Part shown: piece after piece, positions 1-8,979 of the stretch
Position numbering within the stretch: position 1 is the stretch's first letter
Layout: each line of letters begins with the position of its first letter
Origin: Mucilaginibacter sp.
GTDB taxonomy: Bacteria > Bacteroidota > Bacteroidia > Sphingobacteriales > Sphingobacteriaceae
Length of the DNA: 64,000 nucleotides
Assembly: GCF_028288205.1 (NCBI RefSeq)
Contig: NZ_JAQBOD010000036.1
Coordinates: forward strand, 1 to 64,000
Direction: 5' to 3'
Program-made: the position numbers and the translations under genes
The notes under the pieces: generated by a model
The model's input: the letters and a program-made list of their open reading frames with translations, nothing else
What the model was told of the DNA's origin: nothing
Database searches by the model: none

Positions 1-468
1 AAACCGTTTGTTGGTCATTGGTCATTAAGTCATTAGTCATTGCTGACTACTTTCCTATCGTCCACTGGCTTCCTTCCGGCCCGCTCACTACATGATTTTC
101 TATTTCCTAAAAGAACTTTCTCGATATCACTGTCGCAGTGTATCTGTTATTTATTTACAAAACCCCGTAGGATCCTATTTTTTCAACGTTTTGCCTCGTT
201 ACCGAAGCGGCTGCAAAGATGCGATTAATTTCAATACGTGTCAAGTGTTATTTTCACTTTTTTTATATTTATTTTTAATCTGCAAATTTCAAAAAACAAC
301 CGCCCTTTTTGGTTGAGCGGGTTGCAAATGTAAAGAGAAAATGGCAAGCAGCCAAAAGAAATTTACAAAAAATTAAAACAATTGCTAAACCACTGTAAAC
401 TAACGGCTATTAACCTCATTTTTATTAAGAACCAACGGCAATTATTGAATTTGTATATTTGAAATGAA
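1..468. other. Non-coding leader region, no supported gene
   Basis: I see no convincing gene here. Positions 12-41 hold a degenerate GGTCATT/AGTCATT tandem repeat of four units. An imperfect hairpin at 297-324 (CAACCGC against GCGGGTTG, one bulged base) could be a terminator for something upstream or a regulatory hairpin. Short open frames at 40-316 have low-complexity content and no recognisable family, so I leave them out. The 100 bases before the gene at 469 are AT-rich, as expected of a promoter region. Confidence 0.5.
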
Positions 469-1839
469 ATGCAAAACCACCAATTTCCTGATAATTTCCT
501 TGATTCGATAGCCGCAGAGCCGGGTTTCGACCGTGCAGATTTTACTGATGCGCATCAAAATACCGACTCGCCCACCGCTATAAGGATCAATCCTTTTAAA
601 AAAACAGCATTAAAAACCGACGGGCAAGTGCCCTGGTGCGCCGAAGGCTATTATTTAGATACCCGCCCATCCTTTACTTTCGACCCGCTTTTTCATGCAG
701 GTAATTATTATGTGCAGGAAGCGTCGTCTATGTTTATCGGCCACATCTTGCAACATATTAAACAAAAAGAACCGGTAAAGATACTGGACCTATGTGCCGC
801 GCCCGGCGGTAAAAGCACGCTGCTTAATTCGGCAATGACGGCTGATGACCTACTGGTGGCTAATGAAATTATTAAAACGCGCGTTCCTGTTCTGGCTGAT
901 AACCTGAGCAGGTGGGGCACGGCAAACACCATAGTAACCAATAACGACCCTAAAGACTTTAACCGCCTAACCGGCTTTTTTGATATTATATTAGTTGACG
1001 CGCCATGCTCTGGCTCGGGTATGTTCCGTAAGGACCCTGCGGCTATGAATGAATGGAGCGAGGCCAATGTGAACCTTTGCCATCAACGACAGGAGCGTAT
1101 ACTGTCCGATATTTACCCGGCGCTAAAAGAAGACGGCTACCTTATATATAGTACCTGCTCTTACTCGCACCTGGAAAATGAGGATATACTGGATTGGCTC
1201 TGTGCCGAATTTGATCTGGAAACCGTGCGTATACCCATTAATATAGAGTGGGGCATTGTTGAAACGCAATCGTCAGCGGAAAAAGCGTGGGGTTACCGTT
1301 TTTATCCGGGTAAGGTTAAGGGCGAAGGTTTGTTTGCGGCCTGTTTAAAAAAGAAAGAAAGCAGCGGCACGTTGTTATCCTTTAAAAACAACAGGAATCA
1401 AAAAGTAGACAATAACGAGTTTGAATTGATTAAAAGCTACATTAATGATCCCGCCGTTTATTACTTTTTTAAGGTGAATGACGACTGGCTGGCCATAAAC
1501 AATCAGCATAAAGAAAGCCTGAACCTGTTGCAGCACCATTTATATATTAAAAAATCGGGCGTTAGGATTGGTAAGCTGGCAGGACGCGATTTGATACCAG
1601 ACCATGAGCTTGCACTTAGTACTATAATTAATAAGGATGCGGTTATACAAACCGAATTGGATTACGACCAGGCTATACTTTATTTGCGCCGCGAGAATTT
1701 AACTATCGACGCTGTCGAAAAGGGCTGGAGCTTAATGACCTTTGAGGGGCAGGCTTTGGGATGGGCAAAATTATTGCCTAATCGCATTAATAATTATTAC
1801 CCGAAAGAGTTAAGGATATTGGCGAGCGGGCCGAAGTAA
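469..1839 (+). CDS. rRNA cytosine-C5 methyltransferase, NOL1/NOP2/Sun (RsmF/RsmB-like)
   Basis: Predicted SAM-dependent m5C methyltransferase acting on ribosomal RNA in the cytoplasm. The SAM-binding motif CAAPGGKS is at about residues 109-116. Both cysteines expected of RNA m5C enzymes are present, in DAPCSGSG (about 176-183) and in STCSYS (about 227-232); by family knowledge the second one attacks C6 of the target base. After about residue 300 there is a C-terminal extension ending in a PUA-like stretch (GQALGWAKLLPNRINNYYP), which argues for an RsmF-type enzyme rather than the shorter RsmB core. The length of 456 aa fits. It appears monocistronic, with 289 bp of non-coding DNA downstream. 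The exact rRNA target cannot be read from the sequence. Confidence 0.9.
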   Translation: MQNHQFPDNFLDSIAAEPGFDRADFTDAHQNTDSPTAIRINPFKKTALKTDGQVPWCAEGYYLDTRPSFTFDPLFHAGNYYVQEASSMFIGHILQHIKQKEPVKILDLCAAPGGKSTLLNSAMTADDLLVANEIIKTRVPVLADNLSRWGTANTIVTNNDPKDFNRLTGFFDIILVDAPCSGSGMFRKDPAAMNEWSEANVNLCHQRQERILSDIYPALKEDGYLIYSTCSYSHLENEDILDWLCAEFDLETVRIPINIEWGIVETQSSAEKAWGYRFYPGKVKGEGLFAACLKKKESSGTLLSFKNNRNQKVDNNEFELIKSYINDPAVYYFFKVNDDWLAINNQHKESLNLLQHHLYIKKSGVRIGKLAGRDLIPDHELALSTIINKDAVIQTELDYDQAILYLRRENLTIDAVEKGWSLMTFEGQALGWAKLLPNRINNYYPKELRILASGPK

Positions 1840-2128
1840 AGGATAGCCTATATTCTTTTAACTTTAAGTATGTTCAATGAAATGATTGTCCCGCTCAATT
1901 GCCGCGGTCTAACTGACATGCTTTTCCGAAGAAATAAATCCGATAATCCCTTAATCCTATGAATCATGGTTCAAACAATTGCGTTAGGGATGGAAATGGA
2001 TACCGGCCAATGCGCCTAAGGCCTGAGGCGTATGAATGTACAGCCCGACCCGAAGGGAAACGTCCAAATAAATTTCGTTTAAAACTTATTAGCGCTGCAG
2101 GCTGTTTACGGACTATATAGTATAGCAC
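1840..2128. repeat. Intergenic stretch with one copy of the AATCATGGTTCA repeat
   Basis: Non-coding. Positions 1953-1980 match a motif also found at 9528-9553 and 18677-18699 (ATCCTA.GAATCATGGTTCA-ACAA). Positions 1889-1906 resemble the CCGCTCAATCGCCGCGG end of the 3267-3680 element. The final bases lead into the GH130 gene. I see no gene. Confidence 0.5.
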
Positions 2129-3178
2129 ATGACAGATATAGCCAAACGTTTCCCCGAAAATCCATTATTATCACCCATTGACCTTAAAGCAAGTGAAGCA
2201 GGTTTGCAAATTATTTGTTTACTTAATCCGGGTGTATTTACTTTTGAGGGGAAGACCTGGCTCATCATCCGCGTAGCGGAAAATGCGGTGCAAAAGGAAG
2301 GCTCCATATTTTTCCCGATCCTGAATGACCTGGGTAAAACTGAAATTGTTGAACTGCCATCAGCGCATCCGGAACTGATCACTACCGATCCGCGGGTGAT
2401 ACGCTACCAGGGGCTTGATTATTTAACCACCCTATCGCACCTGCGCCTGCTTTGCAGTGATAACGGCATCCACTTTTACGAGCCCGAAGGCTATGTGTCT
2501 TTATTTGGTGCAGGGTATTTGCAGGCTTTTGGTATTGAGGATTGCCGGGTTACCCAGATGGGGGATAAATATTATCTCACTTTTACCGCCGTATCAGGCA
2601 ATGGTGTTGGAGTTGGTTTGCGCAGTACTACCGACTGGAAGACTTTCCAATCGTATGGCATGATACTGCCCCCCCATAATAAGGATTGCGCTATTTTCGA
2701 GGAAAAAATAAACGGACTATATTATTGCCTGCACCGCCCAAGCAGCGTGGATATTGGCGGCAATTTTATCTGGCTGGCCGAATCGCCGGATGGGGCGCAT
2801 TGGGGTAACCATAAATGCATCATCAAAACCCGCAAGGATAGCTGGGACTGCCAGCGTGTTGGCGCAGGCGCCGCACCCATAAAAACAGAAAAAGGCTGGC
2901 TGGAAATTTATCATGGCGCTAATAAAGAACATCAATATTGTTTAGGCGCTTTCCTGCTTGATCTGAATGACCCTTCAAAAGTTATTGCCCGCACCGATAA
3001 ACCTATTATGGTGCCTACAGAACAATATGAGCTAAGTGGCTTCTTCGGCAATGTAGTTTTCACCAACGGCCACCTGGTTGATGGAGATACGGTTACTATA
3101 TATTATGGCGCATCGGACGAGTTTGTTTGCGGGGCGAGGTTTTCTATAAAGGAGATATTTGCGGAATTGGAGGTGTAA
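2129..3178 (+). CDS. GH130-family glycoside phosphorylase/hydrolase
   Basis: Five-bladed beta-propeller enzyme of glycoside hydrolase family 130. Members phosphorolyse or hydrolyse beta-mannosides such as mannosyl-glucose or mannooligosaccharides. Supporting features are the opening FPENPLLSP motif, the LNPGVF...LIIRVAE segment, the EDCRVTQMGDKYYLTFTAV block near residue 136 that carries the conserved catalytic aspartate of the family, and the late SGFFGNVVF and YYGASDE blocks. The length of 349 aa is typical. There is no signal peptide, so it is probably cytoplasmic. It stands alone, without the SusC/SusD or transporter genes that often accompany mannan loci, so the natural substrate is open. 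Family assignment is firm; substrate is inference. Confidence 0.85.
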   Translation: MTDIAKRFPENPLLSPIDLKASEAGLQIICLLNPGVFTFEGKTWLIIRVAENAVQKEGSIFFPILNDLGKTEIVELPSAHPELITTDPRVIRYQGLDYLTTLSHLRLLCSDNGIHFYEPEGYVSLFGAGYLQAFGIEDCRVTQMGDKYYLTFTAVSGNGVGVGLRSTTDWKTFQSYGMILPPHNKDCAIFEEKINGLYYCLHRPSSVDIGGNFIWLAESPDGAHWGNHKCIIKTRKDSWDCQRVGAGAAPIKTEKGWLEIYHGANKEHQYCLGAFLLDLNDPSKVIARTDKPIMVPTEQYELSGFFGNVVFTNGHLVDGDTVTIYYGASDEFVCGARFSIKEIFAELEV

Positions 3179-3266
3179 TGATGATTTGCGTCTTAGGGGT
3201 GGCTAAAGATCATTTTAGTTATTCATCTTTTTAGCCAGTTGTATTGCAAATTATAAGCATCGTCCA

Positions 3267-3680
3267 GCTCAATCGCTGCGGGAAGGCTTTGTTCTTTTCC
3301 TTGATGAAGAACCAAAAATCAAGTCAGGCGAGAGGCTTCTTTACGCACAAGGCCTTTGCCCTGCAAAGCCGATAAAACCACGGGCTGCATAATTTTGCGC
3401 TTCGCTTCGCTCGCGCAAGGCCACCGCTTCAGCAAAAAGACGCTATGCCCCTCCTGCCGCACGACCCAATTTGTTTTACCTGCTTTCACCCGAAGCTTAT
3501 CGTCTGACACTTAGGGCAGAACCAACATTCTGTTATTATGAGCAATCAAAAAAAGCGGTGGCCTGTCAGCCCACGCGGCCGGGAGTTTGGCCTGTGAGGT
3601 GGCAGCGATTGGGCTGACTTGATTTTTTGGTTACTTTTGTATCAAAGACAAAAGTAACAGCCAACCCGCGGCGATTGAGC
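3267..3680. repeat. 414-bp non-coding element with inverted ends
   Basis: The outer ends GCTCAATCGCTGCGGG (3267-3282) and CCCGCGGCGATTGAGC (3665-3680) are inverted copies with 15 of 16 positions matching. A second nested inverted pair is AACCAAAAATCAAGTCAG (3310-3327) and its complement at 3614-3632 with one extra T. The interior has no supported gene: the open frame at 3319-3510 on the minus strand has the look of translated repeat DNA. The structure suggests a dispersed non-autonomous element or a structured repeat. It occupies almost all of the 3179-3801 gap. Confidence 0.55.
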
Positions 3681-3801
3681 GGGTGGATGTTTTAATGGCA
3701 ATAAGGAACCTGGTTAGTACCTATAAGTAAAAAAGACGCAAAATATTGCGTCCTCTACAAAAAACACCCACTATCATTCCCTCTTTAGGGGGTTAGGGGG
3801 G

Positions 3802-4167
3802 CTAATATTCTCCTATCGACAACAAAACCAATGTACAGGCATACTCCGTCTCAATCCCCTTTTCATTCGCCATCTTCCTCAATTCACTATTTTCCGTTCC
3901 GGGATTGAAGATGATACGTTTGGGATGCGTGTTCAATATATAATCATACAGCGGCGGCTGGTTTTGCGGACCGACATATAACGTAATAGTATCTATATCA
4001 TTATGAATAGTTTCGGGCTTTTCGATGGGTATGCCGGCTACCGTTCCGGTTTTTAATCCTACGTTAACTATAGAATGCCCGTGACCCGCCAACCGGTTTG
4101 CCGCCAGGTAAGCATACCTGCCTGCATTGGGCGTAGCCCCTAAAACCAATGTTTTTTTATCAGCCAT
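3802..4167 (-). CDS. CoA-binding (YccU-like) domain protein
   Basis: Small Rossmann-fold protein of 121 aa. The N-terminal strand-loop LVLGATPNAGRYAY is the nucleotide-binding turn of the CoA-binding domain family, and the later segment RIIFNPGTEN is the typical second half of the fold. Proteins of this kind bind CoA or a similar nucleotide; no enzymatic reaction is established for the stand-alone form. No signal peptide or membrane segment is seen. It is transcribed alone, away from the sigma-factor gene on the other strand. The neighbouring 414-bp repeat lies just downstream of its stop codon. Confidence 0.75.
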   Translation of the reverse strand: MADKKTLVLGATPNAGRYAYLAANRLAGHGHSIVNVGLKTGTVAGIPIEKPETIHNDIDTITLYVGPQNQPPLYDYILNTHPKRIIFNPGTENSELRKMANEKGIETEYACTLVLLSIGEY

Positions 4168-4188
4168 AATATAAATTCCTCTTTTAAG

Positions 4189-4211
4189 CCCCTCTCCTTT
4201 GGCGAGAGGGG
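4189..4211. repeat. GC-rich hairpin repeat
   Basis: CCCCTCTC (4189-4196) and GAGAGGGG (4204-4211) form a perfect 8-bp stem with a 7-base loop between two divergent genes. It resembles the dispersed hairpins seen elsewhere between core genes here, such as 12029-12136. Confidence 0.45.
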
Positions 4212-4366
4212 TTGGGATGAGATATTCAAATATTACGCCAAGGTGTAATATTTAGCGTTTTTGGCAGTCAGAATGTAGTCACAAAAAATAATTTAAATTT
4301 TTTAAAATGTTTTTAAACGTGAATCGTCTATACCTTTAAACAAGTAATACATTGATAGCGACCTTA

Positions 4367-4927
4367 ATGCCCGAAGAAAGAAACAGCCATATACTGCACG
4401 CCATAAAAGCGTACGGTAAAAATTTGCTGGGCTTTATCCGTAAGCGTGTTAAGAGTGATGCCGATGCTGAAGACATCCTGCAGGATGTATGGTACCAGTT
4501 TAGCGCGCTGGTAAATTCTGAACCAATTGAACAGACAGGCGCCTGGCTGTATAAAGTGGCAAGGAATAAAATAACAGATAAGCATAAAAAGAAATCAGAA
4601 ACTTTACTTGATGACCTGTTTACCGGAAGTAATGAAGACGAGGATGACACCTCTGGCTTTAAAGATTTCCTGATGACCGAAGACAGTACGCCCGAAACGG
4701 AATACATACGAACCCTTTTTTGGGAGCAATTGTTTAACGCGCTGGACGAACTGCCCGAAGAGCAAAAGCAGGTTTTTATCTGGCAGGAAATGGAAGATAT
4801 GACCTTCCAGGAAATAGCAGAAGCTACGGGCGTAAATGTAAATACGCTGGTATCGCGCAAGCGGTACGCGGTATTGCACTTGCGCGACAGGTTACAACAA
4901 TTATATCAGGAGATCACAAAATATTAA
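4367..4927 (+). CDS. RNA polymerase sigma factor, sigma-70/ECF type
   Basis: Alternative sigma factor. Region 2 covers about residues 8-75 (AYGKNLLGFIRKRVKSDADAED followed by the helix ending in ARNKITDKHK). Region 4 is at about 120-180, with the -35-recognition helix in TFQEIAEATGVNVNTLVSRK. A linker rich in acidic residues (NEDEDD) separates them. I prefer the ATG at 4367; an in-frame TTG at 4352 would add five residues. A TATACCTTTA box at 4329-4338 resembles the Bacteroidetes -7 element and would give a short leader. The gene is followed after 12 bp by a small membrane protein that could be its partner or target. No classical anti-sigma domain is visible nearby. Confidence 0.85.
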   Translation: MPEERNSHILHAIKAYGKNLLGFIRKRVKSDADAEDILQDVWYQFSALVNSEPIEQTGAWLYKVARNKITDKHKKKSETLLDDLFTGSNEDEDDTSGFKDFLMTEDSTPETEYIRTLFWEQLFNALDELPEEQKQVFIWQEMEDMTFQEIAEATGVNVNTLVSRKRYAVLHLRDRLQQLYQEITKY

Positions 4928-4939
4928 AAACAAAAAAAC

Positions 4940-5347
4940 ATGAAAAATTTATTTTTTAAAGGACGGTTTATATTTATACCCATTGCGGTAGCGGCTTTCC
5001 TTTCGCTCATCAGTTTTGTGGTGATGCAATTATGGAACAATTTATTACCCGCGATACTGCACGTTAGCGTCATTACCTTCTGGCAGGCTATGGGCATATT
5101 TATTCTATCTAAAATACTGTTTGGCTTCGGTAAAGGCGGGCGCGGCTGGGGTGGCCGTGGCGGTGCGCCATGGATGCGCCATAAAATGGAAGAACGTTTT
5201 AAAAATATGACGCCCGAAGAAAAAGAAAAATTCAAACAAAAAATGCGCGAACGCGGCGGCTGTGGCCCATGGGGACGAAGCGATAGTTTTGATTTCAACA
5301 TGAATAATTTTGTTGACAGAACAGAGCCTGCTAAGCCAACTGAATAA
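4940..5347 (+). CDS. Small two-helix membrane protein with charged tail
   Basis: I do not recognise a named family. The 135-aa product has two hydrophobic segments, at about residues 8-33 (FIFIPIAVAAFLSLISFVV) and 38-63, then a glycine-rich stretch with GRGWGGRGG followed by PWMRHKMEE, and a highly charged helix MTPEEKEKFKQKMRERGG. The basic/acidic tail probably faces the cytoplasm or periplasm as an amphipathic helix. It starts 12 bp after the sigma-factor stop codon, so the two are probably cotranscribed. A role in sensing or anti-sigma control is possible but unproven. A strong terminator follows at 5361. Confidence 0.7.
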   Translation: MKNLFFKGRFIFIPIAVAAFLSLISFVVMQLWNNLLPAILHVSVITFWQAMGIFILSKILFGFGKGGRGWGGRGGAPWMRHKMEERFKNMTPEEKEKFKQKMRERGGCGPWGRSDSFDFNMNNFVDRTEPAKPTE

Positions 5348-5360
5348 CATTTAGACCGTG

Positions 5361-5393
5361 AGATTTGACAACTTTTTAAAAGTTGTCAAATCT
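5361..5393 (+). terminator. Rho-independent terminator after the sigma-factor pair
   Basis: Sixteen-base inverted arms AGATTTGACAACTTTT (5361-5376) and 5378-5393 form a near-perfect hairpin followed by TTTT. Confidence 0.8.
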
Positions 5394-5427
5394 TTTAAGT
5401 TATTAAACACTCACAAACAATACTACT

Positions 5428-5643
5428 ATGGACATACTGGTATTTACAACAAGCGTTACCGCCCCTGAGCAGATTACAAGGGTGCAACCCCTGCTAACTT
5501 CTGTGCAGGCTATTGAGGAATGGAACTTCGACCTGGAAGATTGTGATAATATACTGCGCGTAGTGTCGCACGATGTTTCGCCGCGGTATATTGAATCCCT
5601 GCTGCATAATGCAGGTTTTTTGTGTACGGAGCTGGAGTATTAA
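5428..5643 (+). CDS. Small HMA-fold-like hypothetical protein
   Basis: A 71-aa protein with alternating strand/helix pattern (MDILVFTTSV, ITRVQPLLTSV, IEEWNFDLEDCDNILRVV, SPRYIESLLHNAGF, CTELEY) that resembles the beta-alpha-beta-beta-alpha-beta ferredoxin-like fold of heavy-metal-associated domains. The CxxC metal site is absent, so metal transfer is unlikely. It follows the terminator at 5361-5393, so it probably has its own promoter. It converges with the DUF1501 gene, with only 5 bp between the stop codons. Function unknown. Confidence 0.6.
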   Translation: MDILVFTTSVTAPEQITRVQPLLTSVQAIEEWNFDLEDCDNILRVVSHDVSPRYIESLLHNAGFLCTELEY

Positions 5644-5648
5644 GGAAA

Positions 5649-7238
5649 TTACCTCACCAACATCATGGTACGCACTTGCTGTAAACTGCCGTTTTGCAGG
5701 CGTGCGTAATATGGCCCGGGCACATAGCCTTGATTCTCAAAGGTAACCTTGTGACTGCCCTTTTCCTGTACCGCATCAATCAGCGTACGCACCAGGTGCC
5801 CTTGCGAATCAAATACCTGGATAAGCGCGTGCCCGCCCTGCGATTCGAAATTGATAGTAGTTGATCCGTTAAACGGATTAGGATAATTATTAATTAAATT
5901 CTTACCAGCCTGTGCATTCAGTATATCACTATTGGTTGATACACATGGCGCGGTATCTTTAATAACCGGCAGTTCCTGGAAATTATTAAGCATTACATTG
6001 TTTAAAATATCTGGCGATACACAGAACCATTCTTTCAATACAGATGCATAAACCGACCGAAAATCGTACTGCATAGGTATATTATCATTCACACCCACCG
6101 TGGTGCCAATAGCCGGACTGGTACCCAACACGCCTGATTGTATATAATCGCCAAATAAAAACATTGGCGCTGCTGCGCCGTGATCTGTACCTGCGCTGGC
6201 GTTTGATTTTATGCGTCTGCCAAACTCAGAAAACGTCATGCCCATTACCCGTTTAGATGTACCTAACCCTTTCATATCATCCATAAAAGCTTTTACCGCG
6301 TCTGACGTTTTTTGCAGCAGATTGGCATGTGTACCGGTTTCGGTAGCGCCATTATTAACTTGTGCAGCATGGGTATCAAAGCTGCCTATGCTTACCATAT
6401 ATACCCGGGTTTTTAACCCGCCGGCAATTAAACGCGCAACTATCTTAAGCTGATCTGCCAGGGTATTATTAGTTGGATAAGTTGCTTGCTTGGTCACTTT
6501 TGCAGCTGCTGCCTTAATAACCGCGCCATACTCCTGTGTTTGCTGCGATACCTGCCTGATGTAGGTCAACTCTTTACCCGCAGGCGTGTTTGGCGCAGTA
6601 TCTTGTATACCGTTTATCAGGTTATAAAAATTATTCGGATCTGATATTGCCAGCCCCATATTTACCGAGGGGCCCTGCATGGCAGGCGATACGGTCGAGC
6701 CTATTTGTATAGCCAGCGGATCGGGCATAATGGTATTGGGATAGCCTATGGGGTAATTGGTATACTCCTGACTAAGGTAGCGCCCCGCCCAACCTGTATT
6801 TAATACAACATTTGAATCTGCACCGGTAAGCCAGATATCTGTAGCGCGAAAATGCGAGAAATTAGGCTGCGGATAGCCTACCGATTGTACAACTTTAAGT
6901 TTGCCATCATTATAAAGGCTTTGTAAACCCGTCATGGCCGGATGCAGGCCGGTCATGCTGGTACCGTCAAGCGCCAATATTTTATTTTGAGGTATGATAA
7001 TGTTAGCGCGCGCATTTGCCAGGTTAGCATATTGATCTATAGGGATAACCATGTTTAAGCCATCATTACCGCCAGTCATTTGAATGATCACCAGCACATG
7101 GTCGGTTTCTGTAGGCGCCGCGGTTAGCGCACTCATTAATGGCGAGGCCCCAAAAGCCTTAAAAGCATAACCATTAACCAATGCGGGCATCATAACACCT
7201 GCCGTACCTGCTGCTCTTAAAAAATCTCTTCTTCTCAT
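5649..7238 (-). CDS. DUF1501 family protein with type IX secretion tail
   Basis: Exported protein of 529 aa. It begins with a twin-arginine-like signal (MRRRDFLRAAGTAGVMMPALV). The body carries the DUF1501 features VIIQMTGGNDGLN near residue 50, SHFRATDIW and TFSEFGRRIKSNASAGTDHG, a sulfatase-like fold with a late conserved Asp-His pair. The last 80 residues (NLINNYPNPFNGSTTINF to the end) are a T9SS type A sorting domain, so the product is probably placed at the cell surface by the type IX system. The start codon overlaps the DUF1800 stop by 4 bp (ATGA), indicating translational coupling. DUF1501/DUF1800 pairs are widespread in this phylum; the biochemical role is not settled. Confidence 0.85.
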   Translation of the reverse strand: MRRRDFLRAAGTAGVMMPALVNGYAFKAFGASPLMSALTAAPTETDHVLVIIQMTGGNDGLNMVIPIDQYANLANARANIIIPQNKILALDGTSMTGLHPAMTGLQSLYNDGKLKVVQSVGYPQPNFSHFRATDIWLTGADSNVVLNTGWAGRYLSQEYTNYPIGYPNTIMPDPLAIQIGSTVSPAMQGPSVNMGLAISDPNNFYNLINGIQDTAPNTPAGKELTYIRQVSQQTQEYGAVIKAAAAKVTKQATYPTNNTLADQLKIVARLIAGGLKTRVYMVSIGSFDTHAAQVNNGATETGTHANLLQKTSDAVKAFMDDMKGLGTSKRVMGMTFSEFGRRIKSNASAGTDHGAAAPMFLFGDYIQSGVLGTSPAIGTTVGVNDNIPMQYDFRSVYASVLKEWFCVSPDILNNVMLNNFQELPVIKDTAPCVSTNSDILNAQAGKNLINNYPNPFNGSTTINFESQGGHALIQVFDSQGHLVRTLIDAVQEKGSHKVTFENQGYVPGPYYARLQNGSLQQVRTMMLVR

Positions 7239-8827
7239 GATAGCTGGTATTCAGAAAGGTCCATGATATATTTATAAAACGCTGTAAGGCGCATGATAAC
7301 TGTACCTTTATTAATAGCATCGGTGGGTAGCGATTTATAAGCGTTCCAGGCATCGCTCCAATAGTGATCAGACAATTGTGATGATAACAATATCGCCTTT
7401 AAAAAATCTTTTACCTGTTGCGATACCGTAACTGCATATAGCTGGGCAAGCACATCGCTTACCAATGCATTAGGATCGGCAGGATTTGGTAAGGTACTTG
7501 TATATGCAATAACATCTATACCTATTTTTTTGCCATTGCGCGTATAGCCGTTGGCCACCATGGTATCAGTAAACTGGTTACGTTTGGGCAGCGTGTCTGT
7601 GTTTATCCAAAGCTCATGATATTCTGGTTCCTGGTAATAAGCCGCCCAACCGGATACGTTGGGCGGGTCGCCAATATTTTGTGCGATGATAGCCGATTGC
7701 GTGCGGATATAATCCCACATATAATAAGCATTTACATAATCTGTATCCGCCGGGAAAACTATCCCGAAATCGCGGCAAACACCAACATGAAAATCAATGG
7801 GACTCTTTATCATACAACCGCTGTTTAGGCGGTCAAAGAAATGATCGCTGGTTAAAAGCGCCTTTAATACCGGCTTAATTTCATAATTATTATTCCTGAA
7901 AATAGTAGCCAGCGGCGCAATAACATTAGCCTCGGTGGCATCATCAATAATGTAATAAACAAAAAAGCGGTAAAGCCTGCGGCATATATACAGCGCGCAC
8001 TCGTTAGTGGCAAATATCATATCCAGCATATCATCCAGCTCCGTGGCGCCGGCAGCGTTAACCTTACTGGTTATTAATTTATTACCGTAAAATGCAGAGA
8101 ATTGCTTGTTGGTGGTGTCATGCCTGGTAGCATCAAATGCAGATGATATGGTGGCGGCGTTAACGTTATAACCGGTTAACACCTTCGCGACAGTTTTTAC
8201 ATCATCTTCTGTATATTTTGAGTTGGGGCCCTTACCTATGGTAAACAATTCCTGCAGTTCGCGCCCATAATTTTCATTGGGCGATGTTTTAACATTTTGA
8301 TACCCGTTTAAATAACGCAGCATAGCAGGGTCGAGCGTTATTTGCTTTACCAGCTGTTTAAAATTACCTAAAGCGTATTGGCGCAGCAGGGCATTGTGCT
8401 TGTATTCATAACGCGCGTCGCCAATGGTAGCTGTTTGGGTAGAGAAATGGTTATGCAAAAAAAGCACCATTTTTTCTTCTATACTTTGCTGCTGATTTAA
8501 CATACGGCCCAGCCACCATGCTTTAAGGCTGGTTGTGCGCCTGCTATCCGTTGCGCCATCTGTATAAGGCGCGTTTACCCAAGTTTGGCCAGCGGCTACA
8601 TTAGCATCGGTATAATTGCTGTCATTATAGTTATTAACCGGTGGGGCAGGTGTTGCGGCGGGGGTTAACAGGGTATCAACCACGGTAATTAATGATTTGC
8701 CCTGAAAAGCTAATAGATCTGCCTGTTTTACACCAAAAAGTGAACGTTTTAATAAGTGGACCAACTCTGAGTTGCCGAAAATACCGGCATACGTAGCTGT
8801 GCCTGAAAGCGTCCGAAATGTGGTCAT
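7235..8827 (-). CDS. DUF1800 family protein
   Basis: A 530-aa protein containing DUF1800 features: LLKRSLFGVKQADL near the N-terminus, MVLFLHNHFSTQ, LRQYALGNFKQLVKQIT, the NENYGRELQELFTIG signature, and PPNVSGWAAYYQ later. I prefer the ATG at 8827 (MTTFRTLSG); an upstream in-frame ATG at 8854 would add nine residues with a weak context. There is no obvious signal peptide, unlike its DUF1501 partner. It is first in a two-gene operon with DUF1501, joined by a 4-bp overlap. Family call is firm; function is not established. Confidence 0.85.
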   Translation of the reverse strand: MTTFRTLSGTATYAGIFGNSELVHLLKRSLFGVKQADLLAFQGKSLITVVDTLLTPAATPAPPVNNYNDSNYTDANVAAGQTWVNAPYTDGATDSRRTTSLKAWWLGRMLNQQQSIEEKMVLFLHNHFSTQTATIGDARYEYKHNALLRQYALGNFKQLVKQITLDPAMLRYLNGYQNVKTSPNENYGRELQELFTIGKGPNSKYTEDDVKTVAKVLTGYNVNAATISSAFDATRHDTTNKQFSAFYGNKLITSKVNAAGATELDDMLDMIFATNECALYICRRLYRFFVYYIIDDATEANVIAPLATIFRNNNYEIKPVLKALLTSDHFFDRLNSGCMIKSPIDFHVGVCRDFGIVFPADTDYVNAYYMWDYIRTQSAIIAQNIGDPPNVSGWAAYYQEPEYHELWINTDTLPKRNQFTDTMVANGYTRNGKKIGIDVIAYTSTLPNPADPNALVSDVLAQLYAVTVSQQVKDFLKAILLSSQLSDHYWSDAWNAYKSLPTDAINKGTVIMRLTAFYKYIMDLSEYQLS

Positions 8828-8979
8828 ATTAGGGGATTTCTTAAATGTACACACAAATATATAAAATGCAACAAACCTGTTACATTTTATTGACAGGAAA
8901 TTTATTCCTCAATATAACAGAGAAAAAAGGGCAGCATGACGTATTGCTATGTGGCAGGATGGCAGCGCTCCTTATCAAA

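Noticed and set aside
40-316. Two short frames at the window start
   Set aside because: Low-complexity hydrophobic translation, no start signals, no family.
3319-3510. Open frame of 63 codons on the minus strand
   Set aside because: It lies wholly inside the inverted-repeat element and has the composition of translated repeat DNA; no start context and no family.
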